A stretch of DNA of 54,664 nt from JBBIND01 sp037444075. Its GTDB lineage: Bacteria; Acidobacteriota; Terriglobia; Bryobacterales; Bryobacteraceae. The notes under the pieces were generated by a model, which worked only from the letters and a program-made list of their open reading frames with translations, had not been told where the DNA came from and searched no databases. How positions within the stretch are numbered: position 1 is the stretch's first letter; each line of letters starts with the position of its first letter. The stretch is taken from positions 1 through 54,664 of the forward strand of contig JBBIND010000019.1 of assembly GCA_037444075.1 (NCBI GenBank), given 5' to 3'. Made by a program: the position numbers and the translations under genes. Below, piece by piece: positions 7,419 through 16,096 of this stretch.

Positions 7419-10157
7419 GTGAACCAAAAAGAACTTCCCCCTCCGAAGAAGCGCTTCGGCCTGATCGGGCTGATTCTGGTGGCCTTTGTCGTGCTGATCA
7501 GCGCCCGCACGGTAGCCTCCACCGTCATTGAATATCAGTGGTGGAAAGAGCTAGGCCAACTCGCAACGTGGTTTTCCATGCTCTTGTACAAGGTCGCGCC
7601 GGTGGTGATTGCCACCTTGCTGGCGTTCTTCACGTTGCTCTTCGCTCATTCGCGCGCATTACGATTCGCCAACGCCACGCCGAAACAGTACCGCTGGTAC
7701 GGGCGGGCGTCCGTCGTAGTCTTGCTGCTGTTAGCCATTTTCATTGGCTCAAGCGGCGTGGAAACCTGGACGGTCGTGCGCTACTTCGCCGGCCACGACC
7801 TGCCCGCCGATACGACCTCCTGGCAAGACTCCGTGTTCGGACTGCCGCTTTCGTTCTACCTTTTCGAACTGCCGTTCTACAAAGTGCTGCACCGCTTCCT
7901 GCTTTCGCTGGTGTTGGGCGCAGTATTCGTCTACTGGCTGGTAGGCCGCGGCTGGCAGATCAAGGACAGACTGCCGGAACTCCAACAGACTACGGAGATC
8001 GACCCGCGGATCTTCTGGCTTGAAGGCGGGCTTGCGTCACGCTTTTTGCGCGGTGCGGCCGCGGTCTTCCTGGTGGCCCTGGCGCTGCGGTATTTCCTGG
8101 GCCGTTACGACCTGTTGTTCACGGATCACGGCTTCATGGTCGGCGTGGAATATGTGAGCGAGAAGATCACACTGCCCCTGCAATGGGTCGTGATCGTCTG
8201 CTGCCTGGTGGCAGCCGTCCTGGTTTCCTTTGGCCGCTGGATGCTGGCCGCCGGACTGGTGGTGGTATTCATCATCCACGCCGCCGTCCCGCGCATCGTT
8301 TCGGCGGTGTACGTCCGGCCCAACGAAATCTCGATTCAGCGGCCCTATATCCTCAAGCACATCAACGCGACGCGGAACGCCTTCAACCTGGAGACGCGCA
8401 CTGAAGAAGTGGAATTCCCGGCTCAACTGGAGAGCCGTATTGAAGTAGCCAAGCACAGGCCATTGTTTGACAACGTGCGCTTGTGGGACTGGCGCGCCTT
8501 CCACGACACCACCACACAGATTCAGGCGCTGCGGCCTTACTATACGTTCCCGGATTCTGACGTGGGCCGCTACGTCATCGATGGTCAGCTGCGCCAGGTA
8601 TTGCTGTCACCACGCGAGCTCGACATTCGCCAAATGCCCGACGCGCGGGCACGCTGGATCAACCCGCACTTCATATACACGCACGGTTACGGGATGGTCA
8701 TGGCAGAGGCCAACCGCATCACTCCGGACGGGCTCCCGGTATTGTTCGTGCAGGATGCGCCGGCTCAGGTGAAAACAGACAGCCTGAAGCTGACGCGCCC
8801 GGAGATTTACTATGGCGAAATCACGCATGAGCCGGTCTTCGTCGGCACGGCGCAGCCCGAGTTCAACTACCCGTCCGGGAGCGAAAACGTCCTATCCCGG
8901 TACGAAGGCCCCGGCGGGTTCCCCATCTCTTCTTTTCCCATGCGTATCGCCGCGGCTGTGGCTCACGGCGATGTCAACATTCTGCTGACCACGTACCTCT
9001 CGCCCGGAAGCCGCATGATGATCCGCCGCAACATCAAGGAGCGCCTGCGGGTTCTGGCAGGGTTCATCACCTGGGACCAGGATCCTTACCTGGTGCTGGG
9101 TGAAGGCGGGCAACTGGTTTGGACCGTGGACGGCTACACCGTTTCGCAGGCCCACCCGTATTCGCGCAGCGTTTCCCTGACCGGCGTGGGCAACGTCAAC
9201 TATGTGCGCAACGCCGTCAAGGCGACTGTGGACGCTTACTCGGGTGAGACGCGGCTGTACGTTTTTGACCCGTCTGACCCCATCATTCGCGCCTATCAGA
9301 AGTTGTTCCCCGCCCTGCTGCTGCCGGCCAGCGAAATGCCGGACGACTTGCGCAAGCACGCCCGCTATCCGATGACGATCTTCAGCATCCAGGCCGAAAT
9401 CTATCGCACCTACCACATGCTGGACCCGCAGGCCTTCTACAACAAGGAAGACGTCTGGGACATCGCGCGCACCTTGCATGGCCAGGAAACGCGGCCGCAG
9501 TCACTGGCGCCGACCTACGTGGTGGCCACGCTGCCCAATGAAACCGAGGCCGAGTTTCTGCTGATTCTGCCGTTCACGCCGCGCAACAAGGACAACATGC
9601 TCGGCCTGATGGTGGCCCGCTGCGACGGTGAACTGCTGGGAGAGCTGTTGTTCCTGAAGTTGTCAAAACAGGAGCTCATTTTCGGCCCGATGCAGATCGA
9701 AGCCCGCATCAACCAGGACCAGGTCATTTCCAAAGATTTGACGCTGTGGAACCAGCAGGGTTCGCAGGTGCTGCGTGGACAGATGCTGGTGCTGCCCGTG
9801 GAGGACACGTTTGTCTACGTCAAGCCGATCTACATCCAGGCTGCCGAAGCGCGCATGCCTCAGCTGCGGAAGGTCGTCCTGTCCATGGGCAACATCCTCG
9901 TCTACAGGGACACCTACGAGGAAGCCTTGCAGGAAATGAACAGCATCCTGCAAGGCGGCCTGGTTCAGGCGGCGCGCGTGGCGACGCCTGCCAAGGAGGC
10001 AACCACAGCGGCTCCCGCGGCCGTTGCTACGGGACCCGACCCGCGGGTGGAGACCATTCGCAACCACCTCCGCCGCTACCGTGAGTTGGTGGCCGAGAGC
10101 AAGTGGGCCGAAGCAGGCAAGGAGCTGGAGTCCATCGATATGCTGGTGCAGCGGTAA
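7419..10157 (+). CDS. UPF0182 family integral membrane protein
   Basis: 912-aa protein of the UPF0182 (COG1615) family, whose biochemical role is not established. The N-terminal ~300 residues hold about seven hydrophobic helices (for example GLIGLILVAFVVLISA, VAPVVIATLLAFFTLLFA, ASVVVLLLLAIFIGSSGV). The rest is a large soluble domain, probably extracytoplasmic, with the conserved stretches ISIQRPYILKHINATRNAF, HGYGMVMAEANRI and YPSGSENVLSRYEG. A low-complexity Ala/Thr linker (~850-870) precedes a short helical C-terminal tail. The length is typical. The GTG start fits the promoter just upstream; folC is divergent and a terminator follows. Confidence 0.9.
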   Translation: MNQKELPPPKKRFGLIGLILVAFVVLISARTVASTVIEYQWWKELGQLATWFSMLLYKVAPVVIATLLAFFTLLFAHSRALRFANATPKQYRWYGRASVVVLLLLAIFIGSSGVETWTVVRYFAGHDLPADTTSWQDSVFGLPLSFYLFELPFYKVLHRFLLSLVLGAVFVYWLVGRGWQIKDRLPELQQTTEIDPRIFWLEGGLASRFLRGAAAVFLVALALRYFLGRYDLLFTDHGFMVGVEYVSEKITLPLQWVVIVCCLVAAVLVSFGRWMLAAGLVVVFIIHAAVPRIVSAVYVRPNEISIQRPYILKHINATRNAFNLETRTEEVEFPAQLESRIEVAKHRPLFDNVRLWDWRAFHDTTTQIQALRPYYTFPDSDVGRYVIDGQLRQVLLSPRELDIRQMPDARARWINPHFIYTHGYGMVMAEANRITPDGLPVLFVQDAPAQVKTDSLKLTRPEIYYGEITHEPVFVGTAQPEFNYPSGSENVLSRYEGPGGFPISSFPMRIAAAVAHGDVNILLTTYLSPGSRMMIRRNIKERLRVLAGFITWDQDPYLVLGEGGQLVWTVDGYTVSQAHPYSRSVSLTGVGNVNYVRNAVKATVDAYSGETRLYVFDPSDPIIRAYQKLFPALLLPASEMPDDLRKHARYPMTIFSIQAEIYRTYHMLDPQAFYNKEDVWDIARTLHGQETRPQSLAPTYVVATLPNETEAEFLLILPFTPRNKDNMLGLMVARCDGELLGELLFLKLSKQELIFGPMQIEARINQDQVISKDLTLWNQQGSQVLRGQMLVLPVEDTFVYVKPIYIQAAEARMPQLRKVVLSMGNILVYRDTYEEALQEMNSILQGGLVQAARVATPAKEATTAAPAAVATGPDPRVETIRNHLRRYRELVAESKWAEAGKELESIDMLVQR

Positions 10158-10169
10158 GCGAGGATAACC

Positions 10170-10216
10170 AAGGCCGGAATGGGATCCTGTGGGGTCCCCT
10201 TCCGGCCTTTTCTTTT
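10170..10216 (+). terminator. rho-independent terminator
   Basis: Perfect 10-bp stem AAGGCCGGAA (10170-10179) / TTCCGGCCTT (10200-10209), with a loop that can pair further (GGGA/TCCC), followed by a T-rich tail TCTTTTTC. It ends the UPF0182 transcript and sits only 1-2 nt from the stop of the convergent GGDEF-like gene. Confidence 0.85.
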
Positions 10217-10217
10217 T

Positions 10218-11985
10218 CTAGTTGCGACCCGCTCTGAGCCGCGCGTGGCCAACTTCGGAGAGCGCTTCCTTGCGCGTGCGGCGAGTCTGGTACATCCTCG
10301 TCTTCGCGGCGGAGACGACGTCCACCAGGGACTCTCCTTCGGCGGCGACTCCACCCCAGCTGAACAGGATCGAAAAACTGCCCAGCGAACGCAGTTGGAA
10401 GTCCCACAGCCTCTGAGACACCTGGCGCAGCCTGCGTTGGGCCGATCCGCCGGTCTGGCCAGGCATCAGCAGGAGGAACTCACCTTCCTCCAGACGGCAT
10501 CCGAAATCGTCTTCGAGCAGGAGCGTCTGCACGAGTTGTTCAACCGAGGCCAGCAATTCCGCGCTGTTTTGCTCGCCAAGCCGGACCGCCATTGAGCTCA
10601 ATTCGTTGATGCCAAGGGCGATAGCAACTCCGGTGAAGGGACCCTCCTGTGTGAGCAAACCATTCCACCTGGCCAAGTCCCTGTAAAAGCCGGCAGGCAG
10701 ACTGACTTCCACCGCGGGCGGAGGGAAAGAATCCAATTCCTCGACAGGAAGGCTCTCCTCCAATTCAGAGGATTCAAAGCCGCTTTGGGAATCCGGCAGT
10801 GATTCGGACCGCGTCGCCTCGAAGAAAGAGAGCAGGCCTAGCTTCGGTTCAGGCGTCTGCGCCTCCTCGACCGTGGGTTCCGAGTACGGAGTTTTGTCCT
10901 TAGAGACGGGCTCGGATTCAGCCCATTCCGGTTCCTGTGGATCCCTGTCTGCGCTGGCTTCAGGGCTTCGCCGCCTCACCCGCGGCAGGAAGGACAGCAG
11001 ATCAAACTTCCGCTGACGCCGGGGCTCCTCCTCAATCACCGGCTCCGGATACCAGAGCTCAGCCGCCGGGGGCGCGGGTTCGACTTGCTCCGGTTCCGCG
11101 GGTTCCGGCTCTGAACCTACTGCAACTGCCTCGCCCGTGCCCTCCAGCCCGGTAGATGCTGGCTGCGCATACCAAACTTCCTCCTGCACTTCGGAGGCAG
11201 GAGGCTTAGCCCGCAGTTCAGCCAGCAACTCAGGTGTAGAGATAAGGTCGCCCGATTCGGGAGCCGGTTCTTCAACCGCTGGGACGGCATCAGAGTCAAC
11301 CACCGGCAACGCCGGTTCGATGGGGATTTCAGCCGAGGAGGGCGCCTCCACTTCATGCGGAGGACGGGCGTCTGTGGACGCTAGCGCGGGCTCCTCGGCT
11401 AAAGTAGGGTCCGGTGCTTCGCGGACCTTCCTTTCCCAACCTAGTGCGTCGATAGGGGTCACCTTGCCTCGCGACGCCTCCGACTCGNNNNNNNNNNNNN
11501 NAACGTGTTTCGAAGCAAGCCAGCGAGGCTTCCGGGGCCGTCGCAACAGGCGGCTCCTCTTCGTCTGCGATGGTGTCTGTGACCGTTCCCCGGTCCGGGG
11601 CGAAGGCAGGCGGCGGGGGCCGCTCCCCGGGCGGTTTGGCCCTGGGAACCGCAGCTTCAGTGGGGTCTACCGGCGCGCGCTTCGGCAAGCCGGCTCGGAA
11701 AGCAGGCTCGACTCCTGCCGGTTCCGGCTCGGCCGGGAACGTTGTCTTGTATGGGGGGCTCGTTGATTCCGGTCGGGTTCGGGCTGCTACAGGGGGCCGA
11801 TGCATCCACCCGGCCATGTGCCCCATGCGCTCACGTTCCTCCGTGCGCACGCGCAGCTCGATGTTGCGTTCCCTCAGCTGCTCATTGTTGCCTTTGAGGA
11901 AGTCGCACACCAAGGCAACGAAGGCAGTCCCGAGGACCACAACCAGACTAACGAGGACCTGTATTTCTAACGCCGTGAAATCCAT
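10218..11985 (-). CDS. membrane-anchored protein with degenerate GGDEF-like domain (interrupted by assembly gap)
   Basis: I read this as one gene split by 14 N. The N-terminal part (from the ATG at 11985) has a transmembrane helix (IQVLVSLVVVLGTAFVALVC), a short coiled segment (NNEQLRERNIELRVRTEERE) and a Pro-rich linker. After the gap come an acidic Pro/Glu-rich linker and a C-terminal ~140-aa domain with GGDEF-like secondary structure (FTGVAIALGINEL, then GCRLEEGEFLLLMPG). The signature reads EEGEF in place of GG(D/E)EF, so diguanylate cyclase activity is unlikely; a c-di-GMP or nucleotide sensing or scaffold role is possible. The two parts are in different frames across the 14 N. They join if the true gap length is 1 modulo 3. 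Confidence 0.6.
11488..11501. other. assembly gap (14 N)
   Basis: Fourteen undetermined bases. On the minus strand the upstream codons begin at coordinates divisible by 3 and the downstream codons at coordinates equal to 2 modulo 3, so the placeholder length shifts the frame. The frameshift is probably artificial. Confidence 0.97.
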
Positions 11986-12271
11986 GGCTCGTAGGCTTCA
12001 TATCGACCGTAAGCCTAGCTGTATATAGGCCCGAGTCATTAAAATCAGTGCTGCGTTTCGCTTATCCTTCCTCTGGCCGGTTGGCGTTCGTGACATGGCT
12101 ACCCGCGAGAGAAGGGGGTATCCGCAGGAACGCTTCCCGGATCTTATTGAATCCAAAAAACCGTAATCCCCAAACCGGCCAAATGCAGCGCCTTAGTCTT
12201 AACCCTCTGAAGGGGCCAGTCAGGGCTCAGTCTCGCCAATGCGAGATAACTGCCTAAGTCCTGGACATGCC
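11986..12271. other. intergenic region with inverted repeats
   Basis: No ORF stands out. On the minus strand, upstream of the GGDEF-like gene, there is a perfect 7-bp inverted repeat TAGGCTT (11992-11998) / AAGCCTA (12011-12017) with a 12-nt loop, just after a TATATA stretch; it could be an operator or a 5'-UTR hairpin. A second hairpin, TCTCGC (12231-12236) / GCGAGA (12241-12246), lies just past the stop of the next gene and has no T-tract. I found no match to c-di-GMP riboswitch core motifs. Confidence 0.4.
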
Positions 12272-13075
12272 TTAGTATGGCCAATTGCGGCCGGGCATCG
12301 GAACGGAACGGCGGTCGCGAGGAGGCAGGGGACCGGAACCTGAGTCCGTGCTCGGCCGGCGTGGAGTTGCCCCGAACTGCAAGTCCTCCTCATCAAAGCT
12401 GAGCGGCCTGTCCAGAATCATCTCCACGGTTGTCCCGCGGGCCAACACAGCATCCGGACCGCGGGAGAGCAAAACGCCAAGGACGCCGGCTGTGGCTCCT
12501 GCAGCAGCGCCGATGCCGACGCCCATGCCCGTGTTGCCCGCCACGCTACCGGAAATCGCGCCCACAGAGGCGCCTGCGGCAGTGGCCTCGCCAATCGTGC
12601 GGGCGTCCCCGCTCTTGTCTCCCTCGCTGCGCACCTTTCCCTCGGTGCGGTCCAATTCTTCGCTGGCGCGCCCGTCCAAACCACCGATGCGGGCGCGGAA
12701 TTCGCGGGTGACTCCATTCGGCAAGGTCAGCGAGTCGAAGCGGATGTACAGTTCACCGCGCCCCTTCACGCGGCCAGGCCGCTTCACGTGGGTCACCGTG
12801 CCTGCGACGTAACTGCCCGGCGGAATCACCATCTTGCTGTCTACCAGGATGGGAAAGACTGTTTCGAGGTACACCCGGTCGCCCTCGGCAGCGTGCTTTG
12901 TGCTGACACTGTTGATCAAACTCAGCGGTATACGAGTGCCGGAGGGAACGACTACATCAGCTTCACTTGCCTGTGACGCCGCTTCCGGCCAACCCTGGGC
13001 CTGATTCGCCGTCTGAGGGGTCTGTGCCGCCAGGCAAGCGGCCGCGACCATACCCAAAAGGACTGGACGAAACAT
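12272..13075 (-). CDS. exported glycine-zipper protein with TrbI/VirB10-like fold
   Basis: 267-aa protein with a signal peptide (MFRPVLLGMVAAACLAAQ). Residues ~40-130 (VPSGTRIPLSLINSVST, then VIPPGSYVAGTVTHVKRPG) resemble the beta-rich part of TrbI/VirB10-type proteins. Residues ~165-205 are a Gly/Ala-rich glycine-zipper segment (GASVGAISGSVAGNTGMGVG), a typical membrane-inserting or oligomerising helix pair. A second beta stretch and a Pro/Arg tail follow. A strong Shine-Dalgarno (GGGAGG) sits 8 nt before the ATG. No conjugation genes lie nearby, so a type IV secretion role is not supported; it is probably an envelope protein of unknown function. Confidence 0.7.
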   Translation of the reverse strand: MFRPVLLGMVAAACLAAQTPQTANQAQGWPEAASQASEADVVVPSGTRIPLSLINSVSTKHAAEGDRVYLETVFPILVDSKMVIPPGSYVAGTVTHVKRPGRVKGRGELYIRFDSLTLPNGVTREFRARIGGLDGRASEELDRTEGKVRSEGDKSGDARTIGEATAAGASVGAISGSVAGNTGMGVGIGAAAGATAGVLGVLLSRGPDAVLARGTTVEMILDRPLSFDEEDLQFGATPRRPSTDSGSGPLPPRDRRSVPMPGRNWPY

Positions 13076-13166
13076 ACGATGGCCCTCCCTTTACGCTATT
13101 TTAACCCACACTTAACATAACGTTTGGCTGAGGAAGAAGATTGCGGAACTGCCGGCGGCGGCCGGT

Positions 13167-13970
13167 TCAGTCCGGGCGCGCATTCAAGCGTATATTGGGA
13201 GGGCTCCCGTGCTCGCCCACGAACACTCGTACCTCGGGATTGGGGCTGAGGCGTTGCGGAAGACGCAGATTGATTTGGTAGAGGCCGGCAAAGCCCGGCG
13301 CCAAGCCAGCGTACAGCACGTCGGCGCTGTCGACAGCCGTTCCGTCGAGCGTCAGCCGGAAGTCGGTCATCCGCTCAATCACGGCCGCGGTTTTGGCGAT
13401 CTCAGCGTAGCTCGGATTGGGCAGCGTCGGCCCTAGGCCGGTAGCATACAAAACGACGACGTCGCCCGGCTTCGCGGGATTGCCGGCAGTAACCACGGAG
13501 CCATCCGTGCGGCAGGCCACCACAGCGGTGGAGTCTGCCTGAAACAACGCCGGGGCCGCACTCGCAAGGGTGATCTTCACGGCTGGACCGACTCGTCCTT
13601 CCTGGACCAGCTGCAGCTCGGTCGTCCCGGGGCGCAAGATGCTGGGCACCAAAAAATTGATCTGCGTCGGTGATACGTAATACAGGCTGGCGGGGATGGT
13701 GCCCACCAGAACGCTGACCCCGGTACCGGGCAACAACGCGGGCAAAGTACCCCTGCTGATGTCTTCCGGAGCCACCGCGCGGGTGACGAAGGAAAGCCCT
13801 GTACCGTAGAGCGAGGCTATCGTGTTCGGAGCCAGAGATCCGGGAAGATTAGACGCTGCGTTGACGATGCTGGCCGCTGAGTAGGACGGCGCCTGCGGCT
13901 TCAGGCTGTCCGCGGCCCAAGCAGCGGGGCCGAGGCTAAGACCGGCCAACAGCCAAAAAACTGGCCGCAT
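13167..13970 (-). CDS. exported TIGR03437 family protein
   Basis: 267-aa protein with a signal peptide (FWLLAGLSLGPAAWAADS). The body matches the TIGR03437 domain common as a C-terminal module in Solibacter-type genomes: SIVNAASNLPGSLAPNTIAS, then VSVLVGTIPASLYYVSPTQIN, YATGLGPTLPNP and YAGLAPGFAGLYQINLRLP. The fold is probably Ig-like beta. Here the domain stands alone behind the signal peptide instead of ending a larger protein. It is 91 bp upstream of the glycine-zipper gene on the same strand. Function unknown; an extracellular adhesive or assembly role is a guess. Confidence 0.8.
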   Translation of the reverse strand: MRPVFWLLAGLSLGPAAWAADSLKPQAPSYSAASIVNAASNLPGSLAPNTIASLYGTGLSFVTRAVAPEDISRGTLPALLPGTGVSVLVGTIPASLYYVSPTQINFLVPSILRPGTTELQLVQEGRVGPAVKITLASAAPALFQADSTAVVACRTDGSVVTAGNPAKPGDVVVLYATGLGPTLPNPSYAEIAKTAAVIERMTDFRLTLDGTAVDSADVLYAGLAPGFAGLYQINLRLPQRLSPNPEVRVFVGEHGSPPNIRLNARPD

Positions 13971-14319
13971 CTTTTCCCAATGTAAGCGATCTAGAACCTC
14001 ATTGTAGCCGATATCAGCCTGTAGAGCACTACTTTTTTGCGGTTCGAGCGGTATAGTTAAGCGGCTTTAACTCGCCTGGCTTGCTGAATACTCTCGTGAA
14101 GTACCCGCCGCTTTCTTACAACGCATGTTCATGGGGCCATTCGATCCGGACTTTGTTGGCAAACCGCTGTTTATGAACGAGATCCACCTGCTGTTTAAGC
14201 CGGATACGATGCACGCGCAGGTAACAGGCCTTGTGTAGCTGAGTAATAGTCCTTTGCAGCGCTGGTAATACTCCTACGATGGTCTGCGTCTATCTAGTAA
14301 GTCACAGAGTAGAGAGCCT
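13971..14319. other. intergenic, eroded DNA
   Basis: Sequence between the TIGR03437 gene and the repeat region. The only protein-like piece is a short plus-strand ORF at 14125-14238, listed separately. No promoter, tRNA or terminator is convincing. Confidence 0.4.
14125..14238 (+). pseudogene. short protein-like fragment, unidentified
   Basis: 37 codons (MFMGPFDPDFVGKPLFMNEI..., ending VTGLV) in a frame open from 14071. Its composition looks protein-like but I do not recognise the family. It could be the 3' remnant of a lost gene. Confidence 0.25.
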
Positions 14320-14772
14320 TCAACGCATCCGTACCGATGCAGCGCTGGAAGCAGGGTTCCGGTTACCCGACTGGAACAACTCCACGGGATTGACTCCGGC
14401 GGCAAGTCCAAGCGCTTGGTCCAACCAGCACCCGAACGCATCTTCGACCTCCGAAACGTTCGTTTTGTGCGCGAACACGAATGCCTCCATCGAGCACACA
14501 GAAGACTTTTCGCCCACCGATTCTCGGTCCTCGGAGTATTCACAGGATTCGAGCCGAGAGAAAGCCGTGCGGCAATGGGTTTCGCTTTGCGGCCTGAGGC
14601 GCTGCCCGCAGCCAGAATCAGGATTCCTCCGAACACGGGGTAAGATCAGCTTTCGCACGCCCGGGCCTAGAACCGTGTAGGTGCTCTCTGCGCCGGATTC
14701 CAACGTCGATTCCACATCCAGGCACGGGTCCTCCTCGAGGGAAGACGCGCGCGGATTCTCGCTCTCAGCCAT
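14320..14772 (-). CDS. hypothetical protein, uncertain
   Basis: 150-codon ORF beginning MAESENPRASSLEEDPCLDV and containing a more protein-like stretch near its C-terminus (EVEDAFGCWLDQALGLAAGV). I do not recognise it. No clear Shine-Dalgarno is seen, and the 5' end overlaps the minus-strand repeat-A pseudogene in another frame. It may be a decayed gene; the surrounding DNA is degenerate on both strands. Confidence 0.25.
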   Translation of the reverse strand: MAESENPRASSLEEDPCLDVESTLESGAESTYTVLGPGVRKLILPRVRRNPDSGCGQRLRPQSETHCRTAFSRLESCEYSEDRESVGEKSSVCSMEAFVFAHKTNVSEVEDAFGCWLDQALGLAAGVNPVELFQSGNRNPASSAASVRMR

Positions 14773-15113
14773 TCAATCCTACAGCGGCATTGTATCCGGG
14801 TTCGGGGGCCGCCTCGCAATAGCAATAGCGCCGGACTTTCGAACAGCGCCCGAAAGGCGGGGCTGAATGCCGGCAACGGGATCACCATCGGTTTGGAAAC
14901 CCGCGCGGACGGCGCAGTAGTGGTCACGGCCAACACTGGCTGGGCACCGGCCACGATTACCCACTTCGTACCGCGCAATCCCATGCGTCGCTCCTCACAG
15001 GCTCTTGGTAGCCGAGCCTGCCTGCTCAGCAGCCTCGCGTTGACGCTTTTGATGGAGACCTTGGTCTTGTGGGCGTCGAGTTCGACGACCAGTTCGAGCA
15101 GGTTGTCGGCCAT
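14667..15113 (-). pseudogene. degenerate ORF overlapping repeat A
   Basis: From the ATG at 15113 this frame begins MADNLLELVVELDAHKTKVS, which looks like a real N-terminus; phage tail tape-measure-like proteins can start this way, but that link is only a guess. It then runs through repeat A and degenerates into Arg-rich, low-quality sequence. In repeat B the matching frame carries a TAG at the position of the Trp codon. Divergent from higB, sharing the 89-bp intergenic DNA. Confidence 0.35.
14895..15069. repeat. direct repeat, copy A
   Basis: 175 bp matching copy B at 15922-16096 with a constant offset of 1027 and no gaps. My hand count is about 20 mismatches (~89% identity). The two copies flank higBA. 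Confidence 0.9.
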
Positions 15114-15166
15114 GTAACCGGATCCGAGGTCGCGTGCGTTGCAGTTCATGGGATGTCCGAGCCTGA

Positions 15167-15204
15167 TTGAAACCCGTAACGACATAGGTTACACTAATCA
15201 GTGT
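15167..15204 (+). promoter_or_regulatory. higBA promoter with overlapping operator palindrome
   Basis: -35 TTGAAA (15167-15172), 17-bp spacer, -10 TACACT (15190-15195), then 7 nt to the GTG start at 15203, giving a predicted leaderless transcript. A perfect inverted repeat ACACT (15191-15195) - AATC - AGTGT (15200-15204) covers the -10, the start site and the first bases of the toxin gene. HigA antitoxins are known to repress their own operon through palindromes at the promoter, so this is the probable operator. Confidence 0.6.
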
Positions 15205-15484
15205 GGCGATCCGAGGATTTCGGCACAAGGGGATCGAGCAGTTCTTCGCCACAGGCGCCAAGCCAGGAATTCAGGCGAAACACGCGGAACGGCTCCGACT
15301 CATCCTCGGTCGCCTGAACGCATCGACGGGCCCGCGCGACATGGACTTGCCTGGCTTGGATCTTCACCGGCTGCATGGCCCCAGAAAGGGCACGTGGGCC
15401 GTCAAGGTGAGCGGTAACTGGAGGGTAACATTCACCTTTGCCGGCAAGGACGTGTATGGCGTCGACTACGAGGACTACCATTGA
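15203..15484 (+). CDS. higB: HigB/RelE-type mRNA interferase toxin
   Basis: 93-aa type II toxin expected to cleave translated mRNAs at the ribosome. The fold signature is visible: RGFRHKGIEQFF at the N-terminus, helix HAERLRLILGRLN, then LDLHRLHGPRKGTWAVKVSG and NWRVTFTFAGKDVYGVDYEDYH with the conserved basic and aromatic residues of HigB. It starts at a GTG without a Shine-Dalgarno but with a strong promoter 7 nt upstream. The antitoxin gene follows after 7 nt, and toxin-first order is the usual hig arrangement. It lies between two copies of a diverged direct repeat, consistent with acquisition by transfer. Confidence 0.9.
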   Translation: MAIRGFRHKGIEQFFATGAKPGIQAKHAERLRLILGRLNASTGPRDMDLPGLDLHRLHGPRKGTWAVKVSGNWRVTFTFAGKDVYGVDYEDYH

Positions 15485-15491
15485 GGGAACC

Positions 15492-15779
15492 ATGAAGATG
15501 CATAATCCGCCGCATCCGGGTGAGGTGCTCAAGGCACTTTGTCTGGATCCGCTGGGCCTGACCGTCACGAAAGCCGCGCGCGCGCTCGGGGTGAGCCGCA
15601 AGACGCTATCCAGCATCATCAACGGGCGCGCTGGCATCAGCCCGGAGATGGCGGTCCGCCTCTCAATCGCGTTCAACACCAGCGCTGAAAGCTGGCTCAA
15701 CCAGCAGCTTCAGTATGACCTTTGGCACGCCGAAAAAGACCGGAGGCGGTTACACGTGGAGAAGTTGACTGCCGCCTGA
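15492..15779 (+). CDS. higA: HigA antitoxin, XRE-type HTH
   Basis: 95-aa antitoxin and autorepressor that binds HigB and its own promoter. The family start HPGEVLKALCLDPLGLT is present, followed by the HTH (VTKAARALGVSRKTLSSIIN) and the typical SPEMAVRLSIAFNTSAESWL and QYDLW segment. I chose ATG 15492 because a good Shine-Dalgarno (GAGGGA) sits 5 nt upstream; the in-frame codon at 15438 lies inside higB. Confidence 0.92.
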   Translation: MKMHNPPHPGEVLKALCLDPLGLTVTKAARALGVSRKTLSSIINGRAGISPEMAVRLSIAFNTSAESWLNQQLQYDLWHAEKDRRRLHVEKLTAA

Positions 15780-15819
15780 TCTGATAGCCGTATAGCCGTG
15801 CTTAGAGCCCTGCCCGGAC

Positions 15820-15987
15820 TCACGAAGCAGCGCGCTTCACCGGCGCCTCCCGCTCCAGCCGATCCCGTTCCTTCGCGAGGAGTAGTACGGCCACCAGCCC
15901 ATCCGCCCGAATGTCGTTCGAGGAAACCCGCACGGACGGCGCAGTAGTGGTCTCGACCAACACTGGCTGGGCGGCGGCCTCGATTAC
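15820..15987 (-). pseudogene. C-terminal gene fragment through repeat B
   Basis: Minus-strand frame reading VIEAAAQPVLVETTTAPSVR, then SNDIRADGLVAVLLLAKERD, ending REAPVKRAAS with a TGA at 15822-15820. GC-rich third positions and a helical, charged composition make it look like the true end of a lost protein. A TAG directly precedes it at 15990-15988. I do not recognise the family. Confidence 0.4.
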
Positions 15988-16096
15988 CTACTTCGTACCG
16001 CGCAATCTCCTGCCTCGCTCCTCACAGGCTCTTGGTGGCGGAGCCTTCATGCTCAGCAAACTCACGTTGACGCTTTTGATGGCGGCATTGGTCTTG
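15922..16096. repeat. direct repeat, copy B
   Basis: Second copy of the 175-bp repeat (copy A at 14895-15069), ~89% identical, same orientation, no gaps. Sequence outside these bounds is not shared, so each copy sits in a different context. Confidence 0.9.

Noticed and set aside
11986..12271. Possible c-di-GMP riboswitch upstream of the GGDEF-like gene
   Set aside because: The conserved core (GCAAA...CGCAAAGCC and the tetraloop receptor) is absent; only simple inverted repeats are present.
14895..16096. Shared TGA in the conserved minus frame of both repeats as a recoded (selenocysteine) codon
   Set aside because: No SECIS-like hairpin, no flanking redox motif, and the surrounding frames are broken elsewhere; decay is simpler.
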